Below are positions 35,817-46,100 of a DNA stretch of 64,000 nucleotides, piece by piece. The stretch's first letter is position 1. Each line of letters begins with the position of its first letter. The DNA comes from Ilumatobacteraceae bacterium (GTDB lineage: Bacteria; Actinomycetota; Acidimicrobiia; Acidimicrobiales; Ilumatobacteraceae), in assembly GCA_033344875.1 (NCBI GenBank), contig JAWPMO010000001.1:2815595-2879594 (forward strand). Reading direction: 5' to 3'. The position numbers and the translations under genes are program-made. Under the pieces are notes generated by a model. That model searched no databases. It was not told the DNA's origin and was given only the letters and a program-made list of their open reading frames with translations.

Positions 35817-37580
35817 ATGACACGACGGGGTGGAAGTGCCGCTGTCGTGCTGGCGGCGGCTCTCGTTGCGAGCTGCGCCGGCTCGTCCGACACGGCGAGC
35901 GACGACGACCCGACCGACGCCACCACGTCACCGACGACGACCGCCGCGCCGACCGACTCGACCGCCGCCTCCGTCAACACACCGACCAGCACACCGACGA
36001 CCACGCCCCCCACCACCGCACCTCCCCCGCCGCAGGAACACTGGATCTCGGTGCGAGACGGCCAGTGGATCGACCGACGGACCGGCGAGGTCTTCGTCCC
36101 CCGTGGCGTCAACCTGCAGCGCCGGATCAACAACGGCGGCGACCAACTGTTCGGCCGGTACGACCCCGAGTGGGTCGCCGAGCAACTCGACGAGATGGCG
36201 GACCTCGGCGTCAACACCGTGCGCTTCTTCCTCGACCTCTGCATGACCTGCACCGCCGACGCCGACGGCGTCCGTCCCGAATACCTCGACGACCTCACCG
36301 ACCTGCTCGGCCAGATGGCGGAGCGCGGCATCGTCGCCCTCCCCACCAGCAACGACGTGCCCGACCCCGGCTACTCCGAACGACTCCCCTGCTGCGAACC
36401 GTTCGGCGGCTACCGCAACTCGCTCTACCTGGCGCCCGACGGCCACACGATCGCGGCCGAGTACTTCACCGACCTGATCGAGGGCCTCCAAGCCCGCGGC
36501 GCGCCGCTCCACGTCGTCATGGGGTGGCAGCTCGCCAACGAGCAGTTCTTCCTCCGCGACGTGCCACCGATCTCGCTCACCTCCGGCACCGCGACCACCG
36601 CCGACGGCAACACGTACGACCTGTCCGACGACGCCGCCGTCGTCACCATGGTTCGGAGCAACCTGCTCGCGTACATCGACCACGTCGGCAGCACGATCCG
36701 CTCCCTCGACGAGGGCGCGCTCGTGACCATGGGCTTCTTCCCCGCCGACGAACCGGGCGCCGGTCGCGTCGCCGCCGACCACCGCTGGGTCGAACCCGAA
36801 CTCGTCATGCGCGAGGGAGCCGTCGACTTCATCGACCTGCACGCCTACCCCGGCCTCGGCGGCCGCTGGGACCTCATCGGCCCCGCCTACGGTCTCGACG
36901 AGCCACCCGCCATCCCCCTCCTGCTCGGTGAGTACGGCGCCTTCAACGGCTCGCATCTCAGCGTCGACGAAGCAGCGATCGCCGTCGTGGACTGGCAGGT
37001 CGAATCGTGCGACTGGGGGTTCGCCGGCTGGCTCGCCTGGCTGTGGGGCGAGCAGACCGACCCCGAGGTGATCACCCTCAACTCAGGCGACGCCGAACTC
37101 GCGACCGCGGTGTCACCGATCACCCGGCCCGACCCCTGTGACCCGGGCCCGTACACCTCGCCCAACCTCGCACTGAACCGGCCCGTCACCGCATCCCAGG
37201 AGGAACTCGGCAACAACGACGAGTACCGCGCCCGATCGGTCAACGACGGCAGCATCCGCACCTGGTGGAGCGCGGCCGACGGCGCACCACAGTGGGTCGA
37301 GATCGACCTCGGATCCGAGCGGTTGGTCGGTCGCGTCGAAATCCACATCGGCGACGTCACGCCACGCGGCCGACAGACGCACCTCATCCACGTCCGCAAC
37401 GAGGGCGAGCCCGCCCCCGGCCGGCTGGTCGGCGAGGCCACCGGCGATGTACGCGACGGCGACATCCTGACGGTCGAAGTCGACGCCGACGCCATCGGCC
37501 CGGTGCGCTACGTGCGCATCGACACCGTCGAGATCGACGGCTGGGTCATCGTGCACGACGTCGCCGTGTTCGCCCCCTGA
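35817..37580 (+). CDS. Lipoprotein glycoside hydrolase (GH5-like) with discoidin-like C-terminal domain
   Basis: 587 aa. Signal peptide with lipobox VASC near 18, Thr/Pro linker to about 75. The (beta/alpha)8 barrel shows FVPRGVNLQ near 96, the acid/base motif MGWQLANEQFF near 240 and the nucleophile LLLGEYGAFN near 370, typical of GH5 mannanases and cellulases. From about 445 a discoidin/F5-8C domain (NLALNRPVTASQEE, WWSAADGAPQWVEIDLG) should bind sugar. It is exported, anchored and acts on beta-linked polysaccharide; exact substrate unknown. Confidence 0.86.
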   Translation: MTRRGGSAAVVLAAALVASCAGSSDTASDDDPTDATTSPTTTAAPTDSTAASVNTPTSTPTTTPPTTAPPPPQEHWISVRDGQWIDRRTGEVFVPRGVNLQRRINNGGDQLFGRYDPEWVAEQLDEMADLGVNTVRFFLDLCMTCTADADGVRPEYLDDLTDLLGQMAERGIVALPTSNDVPDPGYSERLPCCEPFGGYRNSLYLAPDGHTIAAEYFTDLIEGLQARGAPLHVVMGWQLANEQFFLRDVPPISLTSGTATTADGNTYDLSDDAAVVTMVRSNLLAYIDHVGSTIRSLDEGALVTMGFFPADEPGAGRVAADHRWVEPELVMREGAVDFIDLHAYPGLGGRWDLIGPAYGLDEPPAIPLLLGEYGAFNGSHLSVDEAAIAVVDWQVESCDWGFAGWLAWLWGEQTDPEVITLNSGDAELATAVSPITRPDPCDPGPYTSPNLALNRPVTASQEELGNNDEYRARSVNDGSIRTWWSAADGAPQWVEIDLGSERLVGRVEIHIGDVTPRGRQTHLIHVRNEGEPAPGRLVGEATGDVRDGDILTVEVDADAIGPVRYVRIDTVEIDGWVIVHDVAVFAP

Positions 37581-37654
37581 ACCGCGCGCGCAGGACCGAA
37601 CGGCCCTGTTCAGATCGACTGACCGGAGAGATGATGGCGTCGAGGAGATTGGTC

Positions 37655-38662
37655 ATGCGTGTCGCTCGAACCTGCTTGGCGATCGCGCTCGTCGCCGCGT
37701 CGGCGGCGTGCAGCGGTGACGACGCGACGTCGTCACCGACCTCGACGGCCCCGACCGTCGTGACGGCCTCGACCGTCGTGACGACATCGACCACCCCGGT
37801 CACCACGACGACCGACCCGACGACCACGACCACCTCGACGGCCGACACGTCGTCGACGCAGCCGACCACGGCCACGACCACGACCACGACACCACCGACG
37901 ACGACCACGTCCGAACCGGCCCCGAGCACCACCGTCGCGGCAGAGGTCGACGTCAAGGTGTACTTCCTCCGCGACGAACAACTCGTCATCGCCCACCGCG
38001 AGGTCACCGGCCCGGCCGTGCTGCGCGGCGCACTCACCGAACTGCTCACCGCACCGACCGCCGACGAGGTCGCAGATGGACTGCACTCGGAGATCCCGGC
38101 AGGCACCGAGCTGCTCGGCGTGGATCTCGTCGACGGACTGGCAACGGTCGACCTGTCGTCGTCGGTCGAGGGCGGTGGCGGCTCCCTGTCGATGACCGCT
38201 CGCATCGCACAGATCGTCTTCACCGCGACCCAGTTCCCGAACGTCGACGAGGTGCTGTTCTGGCTCGACGGCGAACCGGTCACGTTCTTCGGCGGCGAGG
38301 GCATCGTCCTCGACGAACCGGTGAGCCGCAACGGGATCCAGCGGACCTTCACGGGCGGCCTGCTGTTCGACACCCCGGCGTACGGCTCCACGGTGCGCAG
38401 CCCGTTCGTCGTCACGGGCGAGGGCGACGTCTTCGAGGGACAGTTCGCGATCGAGGTGTGGGCCGACGGCGTCCAGATCGACACCGTCGCACCGGTGACC
38501 GCCGGGGCCTGGGGCAACTGGGCCGACTTCACCACGACGGTCCGACTCGACGACGTGTCCGGACCGATCCAACTCATCGTCCGCGACGGCGGCGGGTGTG
38601 GCACGGACCCCGAGTGCCCACCGGCCGTCGACACCGTCCTGCCGCTCACCCTCGCTCCCTGA
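37655..38662 (+). CDS. Lipoprotein with GerMN and Gmad2 domains
   Basis: 335 aa. The start is set at the ATG preceded by GAGGAG with 7-base spacing; in-frame ATGs at 37631 and 37634 are alternatives. Signal peptide ending in SAAC, a long Thr/Ser linker (about 25-95), GerMN domain (VKVYFLRDEQLV, GALTELLTAPT, VDLSSSVEGGG; about 100-225) and C-terminal Gmad2 Ig-like domain (DTPAYGSTVRSPFVVTGEG; about 235-335). GerMN-Gmad2 proteins sit on the cell surface of actinobacteria and spore formers; molecular role unknown. Confidence 0.86.
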   Translation: MRVARTCLAIALVAASAACSGDDATSSPTSTAPTVVTASTVVTTSTTPVTTTTDPTTTTTSTADTSSTQPTTATTTTTTPPTTTTSEPAPSTTVAAEVDVKVYFLRDEQLVIAHREVTGPAVLRGALTELLTAPTADEVADGLHSEIPAGTELLGVDLVDGLATVDLSSSVEGGGGSLSMTARIAQIVFTATQFPNVDEVLFWLDGEPVTFFGGEGIVLDEPVSRNGIQRTFTGGLLFDTPAYGSTVRSPFVVTGEGDVFEGQFAIEVWADGVQIDTVAPVTAGAWGNWADFTTTVRLDDVSGPIQLIVRDGGGCGTDPECPPAVDTVLPLTLAP

Positions 38663-38742
38663 CGGGCGCCGACACGTCCCCGCCTCGACGATCTCGAGCC
38701 GTCGAGCAGCACACGCCCGTTCGCGGCGCGAGACTGCGGAAG

Positions 38743-39039
38743 GTGACGACGGATTCGTGGCGTTCGTGGCGCTGGTGGTTCGAGAACCGGGAGACCGGAC
38801 GCATCACGATCGCGCAGGTCCCCAACTGGCCGATCTGGTGCATCGGCGTGGGTTGGCTCGCACGTCTGGCACTGACCGAGGGCTCGATGGTGCACGACAT
38901 CGTCGGCTGGATGATCCGAGGTCTCTGGCTCATCTGGGGCGCCGATGAAATCGTCCGGGGCGTCAACCCGTGGCGCCGGTTGCTCGGTGCCGGCGTGATC
39001 GCGTGGCAGACGATCTCGATCGTCACGACACTCACGTAG
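38743..39039 (+). CDS. Small integral membrane protein
   Basis: 98 aa, GTG start 7 bases after GAGACT (38730-38735), a -10-like box. A basic Trp-rich N-terminus is followed by three hydrophobic segments (about 28-48, 52-74, 80-97). No family recognised. The start is uncertain because the frame is open upstream. Confidence 0.55.
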   Translation: MTTDSWRSWRWWFENRETGRITIAQVPNWPIWCIGVGWLARLALTEGSMVHDIVGWMIRGLWLIWGADEIVRGVNPWRRLLGAGVIAWQTISIVTTLT

Positions 39040-39121
39040 CCACCGGTGACCCGGCGACGTGTCTGCCATCGTGGTGACCGTGACCACGACCCCGACCGCG
39101 ACCACGACCACGAGGCCGACC

Positions 39122-40135
39122 ATGACAGCGGCGGTCACGGTCGGCCACGGCGGGCCCGACCGGATCGAGGTTCGCCACGATTGGCCACGCCCTCGCCCCG
39201 GGCGCGGCCAGGCATCGGTCCGGGTCACGGCTGCCGCGGTCAACAACACCGACATCTGGTCACGGGAGGGCGCGTACGGCACCACCGATGATCCCGAAGC
39301 CGTCGTGGGATGGAAGGGCGTACCGCTCGACTTCCCGCTGATTCAGGGCATCGACATCGCCGGCGAGGTCGTCGAGGTCGGGCCCGACGTCGACCCCGCC
39401 TGGATCGGCAAGCGGGTCATCGTCGACCCCGCCGCCGAGTACGACGGCGACTATCCCAGCCACATCGTCGGCAGTGAGGTCGACGGCGGGTTCGCCCAGT
39501 TCTACGTCGGCGACGAGCGTCGGCTGCACGACGTCACCAAGTCGCCGTTGACCGACGCCCAGTTGTCCTGCCTCCCGACTGCGTACGGCACCTCGCTCGG
39601 CATGTTGAACCGGGCTGACTGCGCCGCCGGCGAGCGGGTGCTCGTCACCGGAGCGTCGGGCGGCGTCGGCATGGCGTCGCTCCAACTCCTCCTCGCCCGC
39701 GGCTGCGAGGTGATCGCCCGCACGAGCGAGGCGCGTCGCGACCAGGTCGCCGAGCTCGGCGTCGCGGAGGTGTCGGTCCGCGGTGTCGACGACATCTCGC
39801 GGCTACGGCCCGTCGATGCCGTCGTCGACGTGGTCGGCGGCGACGAGTTCGGCCTGATCATCGATCGGGTCCGCGACGGCGGTCGCATCGTGACCGCCGG
39901 AGCGATCGCCGGACCGGTGGTGCCGTTCGACATCCGTCGGCTCTATCTCCACCAGCGCACCCTGATCGGCTCGACGATGCACACCCCGGCGGATTTTGCG
40001 CAGCTGGCCAGGCTCGCGCTCGTCGGTGCCGTCGCGCCGCTGGTCGCCGCCACCTACCCCCTGGCCGACATCCACGCCGCACAAGCCCGCTTCACCACTG
40101 GCGACTTCGTCGGCAAACTCGTCCTCGAACCCTGA
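39122..40135 (+). CDS. Zinc-type alcohol dehydrogenase/quinone oxidoreductase family protein
   Basis: 337 aa. MDR-family motifs: GHGGPDRIEVRHDWPRP, VNNTDIWSREG, IQGIDIAGEVVEVG near 72, and nucleotide-binding VLVTGASGGVGMASLQLL near 172. The zinc-ligand Cys/His of true alcohol dehydrogenases is not obvious, so an NAD(P)H-dependent reductase is likely. The start matches the family N-terminus; an alternative GTG at 39080, 7 bases after a TGCCATCGT box, would add a Thr-rich leader. Confidence 0.85.
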   Translation: MTAAVTVGHGGPDRIEVRHDWPRPRPGRGQASVRVTAAAVNNTDIWSREGAYGTTDDPEAVVGWKGVPLDFPLIQGIDIAGEVVEVGPDVDPAWIGKRVIVDPAAEYDGDYPSHIVGSEVDGGFAQFYVGDERRLHDVTKSPLTDAQLSCLPTAYGTSLGMLNRADCAAGERVLVTGASGGVGMASLQLLLARGCEVIARTSEARRDQVAELGVAEVSVRGVDDISRLRPVDAVVDVVGGDEFGLIIDRVRDGGRIVTAGAIAGPVVPFDIRRLYLHQRTLIGSTMHTPADFAQLARLALVGAVAPLVAATYPLADIHAAQARFTTGDFVGKLVLEP

Positions 40136-40236
40136 TCGGACCGCCCGACGCACACCAAGGCGAACCCCGCACCACCCGGTCGGGCGAGTCTCCGCCGGGA
40201 GCCCGTTCGGCCGGGCCACGCGCTGCGACCGATGTC

Positions 40237-40280
40237 GACCCGAGGTCGTCCCGAGGTCGACCCGAGGTCGACGCGAGGTC
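40237..40280. repeat. 11-base tandem repeat, four copies
   Basis: GACCCGAGGTC-type units at 40237, 40248, 40259 and 40270 with one or two changes each; each unit is itself a partial palindrome. It lies upstream of the FAD oxidoreductase promoter. Confidence 0.7.
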
Positions 40281-40313
40281 GACGCGGCGCGACACCGATG
40301 AGAGGATGCACAC

Positions 40314-41711
40314 ATGTCCGAGCGATATGACGCCGTGGTGATCGGAACGGGACAGGCCGGCCCAGGGTTGGCCGCCCGCGCCACCCAGGAGGGGTGGCGC
40401 GTCGCCGTCGTCGAGCGACACCTGCTCGGCGGCACCTGCGTCAACGCCGGCTGCACGCCGACCAAGGCGCTCGTCGGCAGCGCCAAGGCGATCCATGCCG
40501 CACGCCAGGGTGACCAGTTCGGGTTCCGCATCGAGCACGGGCCGATCGTCGACATGCCGCGGGTCACGGCCCGCATCAGGGCGATCGCCCAGAAGTCGAA
40601 CGACGGCCTCGCCAAGATGTTCGAGGAGAACGAATCGATCGACCTGATCCGCGGCCATGCCCGGTTCGACGGCCCGAACCGGGTCGTCGTCGGCGACCGT
40701 GTGCTCGAGACCGACCGCGTGTTCGTCAACGTCGGCGCCCGACCGCGCATCCCCGACCTGCCGGGCATCGACGACATCGAGTTCCTCACCAGCACGAGCA
40801 TCCTCGAACTCGTCGAGGTCCCCGACCACCTGGTCATCATCGGTGGCAGCTACATCGGCCTCGAATTCGCCCAGATCCACCGCCGGCTCGGAGCTCGCGT
40901 CACCGTGATCGAGCAGGGCCCGCGCCTGATCTCACGCGACGACCCCGACGTTTCCGATGCGATCCGGCAGATGCTCGAGGACGAAGGGGTCGAGTTCCGG
41001 CTGAACGCCGAGTGCATCGGCTTCTCACCCGCCGACGACCCCGCCGACCGCAGCGCACGCATCCGCGTCGACGTCGACTGCACCGACGGACCGCCTCAGC
41101 TCGTCGGCTCCCACCTGCTGCTCGCCGTCGGGCGGGTCCCGAACACCGACGATCTCGGCCTCGACACCGTCGGCGTCACCACCGATGACGCCGGCTACAT
41201 CGACGTCGACGACCAACTCCGCACCGGCGTCGACGGCATCTGGGCGCTCGGCGACTGCAACGGCCACGGTGCATTCACGCACACCTCCTACAACGACCAC
41301 GAGATCGTCGTCGCCAACCTGTTCGACGACGATCCCCGCCGCGTCACCGACCGCATCGTCTGCTACGGCCTGTTCACCGACCCGCCGCTCGGCCGCGTCG
41401 GCATGACCGAAGCGCAGGCCCGCGACAGCGGCCGCAACGTGCTCGTCGCCACCCGACCGATGTCGCGGGTCAGTCGTGCGGTCGAGATGGGCCAGACGGC
41501 CGGCTTCATGAAGTTCCTCGTCGACGCCGACACCGACGAGTTGCTCGGCGGGGCGATCTTCGGACTCAGCGGCGACGAGGTGATCCACCTGATCGCCGAC
41601 GTCATGTACGCCAAGGCGCCGTACACCACGATCAGCCGAGCGGTGCACATCCACCCGACCGTCGCCGAACTGGTGCCGACCACCCTCCAGGACCTCCACC
41701 CACTCGAGTGA
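40314..41711 (+). CDS. FAD/NAD(P)-dependent disulfide oxidoreductase (mercuric reductase-like)
   Basis: 465 aa. FAD site VVIGTGQAGPGLAARA (8-23), redox-active GGTCVNAGCTPTKA (39-52), NAD site VIIGGSYIGLEFAQI near 178-192, second FAD site GIWALGDCNGHG near 304, and C-terminal dimerisation region ending AVHIHPTVAEL (active-site His). It belongs to the class I pyridine nucleotide-disulfide group. The N-terminal heavy-metal domain and C-terminal Cys pair of true MerA are absent and no mer genes are nearby, so the substrate is open. GAGGAT ends 6 bases before the ATG. Confidence 0.88.
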   Translation: MSERYDAVVIGTGQAGPGLAARATQEGWRVAVVERHLLGGTCVNAGCTPTKALVGSAKAIHAARQGDQFGFRIEHGPIVDMPRVTARIRAIAQKSNDGLAKMFEENESIDLIRGHARFDGPNRVVVGDRVLETDRVFVNVGARPRIPDLPGIDDIEFLTSTSILELVEVPDHLVIIGGSYIGLEFAQIHRRLGARVTVIEQGPRLISRDDPDVSDAIRQMLEDEGVEFRLNAECIGFSPADDPADRSARIRVDVDCTDGPPQLVGSHLLLAVGRVPNTDDLGLDTVGVTTDDAGYIDVDDQLRTGVDGIWALGDCNGHGAFTHTSYNDHEIVVANLFDDDPRRVTDRIVCYGLFTDPPLGRVGMTEAQARDSGRNVLVATRPMSRVSRAVEMGQTAGFMKFLVDADTDELLGGAIFGLSGDEVIHLIADVMYAKAPYTTISRAVHIHPTVAELVPTTLQDLHPLE

Positions 41712-41738
41712 CGAAACGACCGCGAACGGAACGACCGC

Positions 41739-41767
41739 GAACGGAGCGACCCGCGTTCGCTCCGTTC
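41739..41767. terminator. Bidirectional hairpin between convergent genes
   Basis: GAACGGAGCGA (41739-41749) and TCGCTCCGTTC (41757-41767) form a perfect 11-bp stem with a 7-base loop. It lies between the FAD oxidoreductase stop and the TetR stop. A related GAACGGAACGA precedes it. Confidence 0.65.
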
Positions 41768-42398
41768 AGCGCCGCGCAGCCTCGGTGACGTCGCCGTCGC
41801 GATCGAGGCCCGCCCGTCGCAGCGTTTCGGCGACGACCGCCTCGGCGGCGAACAAGGTGATCTCACGTGCCTGTTCCACGTCGAGACCGCAGGTGTCCAA
41901 CAGCGCCGGTACGACCTGCGACCCCATCGTGAGCGCGAGCGCGTAGCGAAGCCGTTCGATCTCCTCGGCGTCGAGGCGATCGTGCAACGGCGCCAGCGCG
42001 GCATCGATGTACACGAGACGGCGGGCCGTGCGGTCGTCGGGCAGGGCAGCGCCGGTGAGCCGGCGGTCGATCGCCGCACGCTCGAAGGCTCGGGTCCCGT
42101 CCGGGTCGCCGAACAGATGGTCGTTGATGACGCGCTCCGCGACCCCGACCCGTTCGACGATGTCGTCGCCGACGTCGGCGAAGGTCTCCTCGGCCGGTTC
42201 GATCAGCCGGTCGGCGACGACCTGCCAGATCACGTCGGGCGCCGAGTCGAAGTAGCGGTACATCGTCGCTCGCGACACCTTCGCGTGTTCGGCGATCTCC
42301 TCCATCGTCGGTGAGGCGCGGCCGTCGTCCAGCAGGGCGGCAGCTGCGTCGATCACCGCTTGTCGGGTGCGGGCGCGTTGGTTGGTGCGAACGGTCAT
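41766..42398 (-). CDS. TetR-family transcriptional regulator
   Basis: 210 aa. HTH: RQAVIDAAAALLDDGRASPTMEEIAEHAKVSRATMYRYF in pieces, about 12-50, then a helical ligand domain. The ATG at 42398 is taken because the frame upstream covers the operator region. It is divergent from a cupin gene, with two operator-like palindromes between them. Confidence 0.88.
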   Translation of the reverse strand: MTVRTNQRARTRQAVIDAAAALLDDGRASPTMEEIAEHAKVSRATMYRYFDSAPDVIWQVVADRLIEPAEETFADVGDDIVERVGVAERVINDHLFGDPDGTRAFERAAIDRRLTGAALPDDRTARRLVYIDAALAPLHDRLDAEEIERLRYALALTMGSQVVPALLDTCGLDVEQAREITLFAAEAVVAETLRRAGLDRDGDVTEAARR

Positions 42399-42432
42399 GC
42401 TCGGCGCTCGACCCGCCGTGAGGCTGCGTTCG

Positions 42433-42481
42433 TGAGACAAGTGTCTTGCGAGTCGGTGTTCATCGTGATACAAGTATCTCA
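42433..42481. promoter_or_regulatory. Two TetR operator-like palindromes
   Basis: TGAGACAAGTGTCTTG (42433-42448) and TGATACAAGTATCTCA (42466-42481) share a core of AnACAAGTnT, with inverted arms around it, 33 bases apart (three helical turns). They lie between the divergent TetR and cupin genes, so both genes are probably repressed by this TetR. Confidence 0.65.
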
Positions 42482-42518
42482 TAACGAAACAGCGGTGTCA
42501 CGCCGCAGGAGGCACATC

Positions 42519-43031
42519 ATGAGCATCGACCCCACGACCATCGACCCCGGCAACGCTACGGACCTCCACTGGTTCGACGGCATGCTGATGGACGTCAAGC
42601 TGCCGGCGACCGAGACCGAGGGCCGGATCTCGCTCTGCGAGCAGTTCCACGCCAACGGATACGGCACACCGGTCCACGTCCACGAGCGGGAGGACCAGAC
42701 GCTGTACGTGCTCGCCGGCAGCATCACCGCTTGGCTCGATCCGAACGGTGACCTCGGCGACACCACCGAGCTGCAACTGTCCGAGGGCGACACCGTCTTC
42801 CTGCCTCGCCAGGTCCCGCACGCGTTCCGCGTCGATGCCGAAGGCACCCGACTCCTCGAGATCAACACCCCCGGCGGATTCGAGCGGTTCCACATCGAGG
42901 CCGGACAGCCGACCACCGAACGCCGGCTCCCCGATCCGCAGGCACCCGACATCGAGAACCTCGTCCGGGTCGGCGCCGACTACGGCTGCGAGATCCTCGG
43001 CCCGCCCGTCGGCGCACCGACCGGCGCCTGA
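42519..43031 (+). CDS. Cupin-domain protein
   Basis: 170 aa. Cupin motif 1 GTPVHVHEREDQTLYVLAGS in pieces near 46-66 (two His and a Glu as metal ligands) and motif 2 VFLPRQVPHAFRV near 95-107. It is a single-domain cupin similar to quercetinase-like or storage cupins; activity unknown. AGGAGG (42507-42512) fixes the ATG. Confidence 0.88.
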   Translation: MSIDPTTIDPGNATDLHWFDGMLMDVKLPATETEGRISLCEQFHANGYGTPVHVHEREDQTLYVLAGSITAWLDPNGDLGDTTELQLSEGDTVFLPRQVPHAFRVDAEGTRLLEINTPGGFERFHIEAGQPTTERRLPDPQAPDIENLVRVGADYGCEILGPPVGAPTGA

Positions 43032-43179
43032 ACGCCGCCCGTTCCCCCTCCGTTTGCTGGAGAACACGGCGCCACCTCGAATCGCCGGGCCGCCGAGGGG
43101 GAGGAGGCGACCCGACGTCCGAGGTGGTGGTGTTCGCGGCGTGGGTGGGTGAGACCGACGCCGCGATCTTGCTGCCCCG

Positions 43180-46100
43180 TCAGGGGCAGGCGATGGTGCC
43201 CTCACGGAACGAGTGACCGTCGGTGTCGCTGTCGTCGGTCCACAGGACCGGACGGGCACCGGCGACGCATTCGACTAGCGGGGTGATCGTGAAGCCTTCG
43301 TTGTTGATGTTGGGCATCGCGGTCGGGCGCTCGAAGCTCTCGGCCACCGTGAACGCCCCACCGTCGATCCGCAGGATCGACGAGCGGCCCTGGCACCCGT
43401 CGTCGCAGACCGCCCACAGGTCTCCGAGCTCGCTGTCGAACTCGAGCGCCATCACCGACGGGAAACCGCTGTCGATCGTCGCGATCCGGGCGAAGGTGCC
43501 GTCGTCGTTCAAGGCGTAGGCGTACACACCGCCGGTCGCCTCGAGGCCCACGAAGAACAGGCCGTCGCCGTGGCCGGGGTGATCGGCCGGCACGTAGGCG
43601 AGCCCGGTCGTCTCGTCGACGAAACCGTTGGCGACCAGGAACGTGTCGGGCACCCAGGCCATCGCCTCGATCCCGGCGTTCGCACCCGTCACCGGAAGAT
43701 CGGCCGTGAGATCCCATTCGGTCGTGGCGGCGATCGTGCCGCCGACGCCGGTCGTGTCGAACAGCAGGACGCTGTTGCGGCTGGTGCTGCTCGCCGTGTT
43801 GTCGCGCTCGGCGCCGACGTACACCGCGCCGCCGTCGCCGGCCGCGAGCGTCACGCCCTCGGCGTCGACCGTGCCGGTGCCGCCCGGATACGAGAGCACC
43901 TTGCCGGTCTCCCACCCCGTGTCGGGCGTCCACGTCGAGCCGGTCCGGACCATGCGGTACAGCAGACCGTTGCCGTTCTCGACCGCCCACACCACACCGG
44001 GTGCCGACGTGCCCGACGCTTCGTACGCCAGGCCGCTCATGTCGCCCGAGAACGTGGTCGCATCGTCGGCCACGTTCACGTCCGAGCTGCCGGGCCATGG
44101 TCCGAAGAACGTGACCCCGGCGCACCGGTTCTGCCCACCCTTCGTCGGCTCGAGCGTCGTCTCGAACTCGCCGGAACCGTCGGGGCACCGGCCGTACGTC
44201 GTCGCCGCATGCGATGTCCACGTGTACGAGTCGACGAGATCGCCGGCGACATCGAACAGGCGCACGCTGTCGGCGCCACCGAGCCCGAAGTCGAGCGTGT
44301 CGATGACGAGGTGGCCGAGTGGATCGATGGTCGTGCCAGAGGGGATGACGAACACGTGCGTGTCGTCGTCGTCGCTGATCGTGAACCCGGCGACGGAGGC
44401 CGTGGCACCGGTCGGGTTGTACAGCTCGACCCAGTCGGTCACGTCACCGTTCGACTCGACCTCGTTGACGACGATCGGCGAGCCGCAGGCGTTCGGACCG
44501 CCCTTCGTCCCGACGAGCGTGGTCGTGAACTCGCCGATGCCGTCTGGGCATCGGCCGTAGGTGGAGGTGGCGTGCTCGGTCCACGTGTGCGACGTGACCA
44601 GGGCGCCGGTCGTGTCGAACAGGCGCACGCTGTCGGCACCGCCGAGACCGAAGTCGAACCCGGTCGGCGCACCGTCATTGTCGACCGCGAGGTAGGCACC
44701 CGGCGCCAGCACCGTGCCGGCCGGGAACACGAACGGCGTCTTGGAGTCGTCGTTGTCGAGGAACGAGTAGCCCGACAGATCGATCGGACCGGCACTCGTG
44801 TTGAGCAGCTCGAACCAGTCGGTCGCATCGCCGTTCGACTCGACCTCGTTGAACACCAGCGTCGGCAGCGGGCAGTCGTTCGCCGCGCCCCTCGTGGCGG
44901 CGGTCGTCGCGCCGAACTCGCCGGTGCCGTCGGGGCACCGGCCATAGGTCGTGGTCGCGTGCTCGGTCCAGGTGTACGAGTCGGCGAGGGTGCCGTCGCC
45001 ACGGAACAGGCGCACGCTGTCGCCGCCGCCGAGACCGAACGTCAGGCCACCCGGCGCATCGTCCACCACCAGGTAGCCACCGGCGTAGATCGTCGTCCCG
45101 GCCGGGATCTCGTACGGGGTGTGCGTGTCGTCGTTGTCGAGGATCGTCCAACCGGAGACGTCCACCGGCCCGTCACCGATGTTGATCAGCTCGACCCAGT
45201 CGGTCGAGTCACCGTTCGACTCGACCTCGTTGACTCGAACGGTGTCGACCGCCGGAGCCTCGCAATCGTTGGCCGCGCCCTTCGTGGGCGAGCCGGTGTC
45301 GGCGAACTCGCCGGTGCCGTCCGGGCAGCGACCCCAGGTCACCGCGGCGTGTGCGGGCTGCGTGAACGAGTCGACCAACGTGCCGTCCGGACTGAACAAC
45401 CGGGCGGTGTCGGTCGAACCGAACCCGAAGTCGAAGTCGGTGCCCTCGTCGATGACGACGTAGCCGCCGGCGGGGATGACGGTGCCGAGCGGGAAGTCGT
45501 AGGTGTGCGTGTCGTCGTCGTCACGGAACTGCCAGCCGCCCAGATCGACGTCGTCGCTGCCGATGTTGATCAGCTCGATCCAGTCGCCGGGGTCGCCGCC
45601 ACTGGATTCGGTCTCGTTGATCTTCACGGTCGTGACCGGCTCGCCGCACACGTTGGCGGCTCCCTTGGTCGGCTCGTAGGTCTCGGCGAAGTCGCCGACC
45701 CAGTTCGGGCAGCGGCCGTAGGTGACCGCAGCGTGCAAGGTCCAGCTGTACGAGTCGACGAGCGTGCCCGCGGTGTCGAACAGGCGCACCGAGTCCGCGC
45801 CGCCGAGCCCGAAGTCGAACCCGGTCAGCTCGTCGCTGTCGAGCACCAGGTACTCGCCGGCGGCGACCACGGTCCCGGCCGGGATCGTGTGGGTGTGGGC
45901 GTCGTCGTCGTCCGAGAAGGTCCAGCCCGACACGTCCGACACGCTCGGGCCCGGGTTGTACAGCTCGACCCAGTCGCCGGGCTCGCCGCCCGACGACTCG
46001 ACTTCGTTGAAGCCGATCAGCGCGGTGCAGTCGTTCGCGGCGCCCTTCGTGCTCGACGTCGTCACCTGGAACGTGCCGGTGCCGTCGGCGCATCGACCCC

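Noticed and set aside
40237-40280. Operator array before the FAD oxidoreductase
   Set aside because: The 11-base repeats lie more than 20 bases upstream of the -10 box and degenerate quickly; kept only as a repeat.
40314-41711. True mercuric reductase
   Set aside because: Lacks the N-terminal heavy-metal domain and C-terminal Cys pair, and no mer genes are near.
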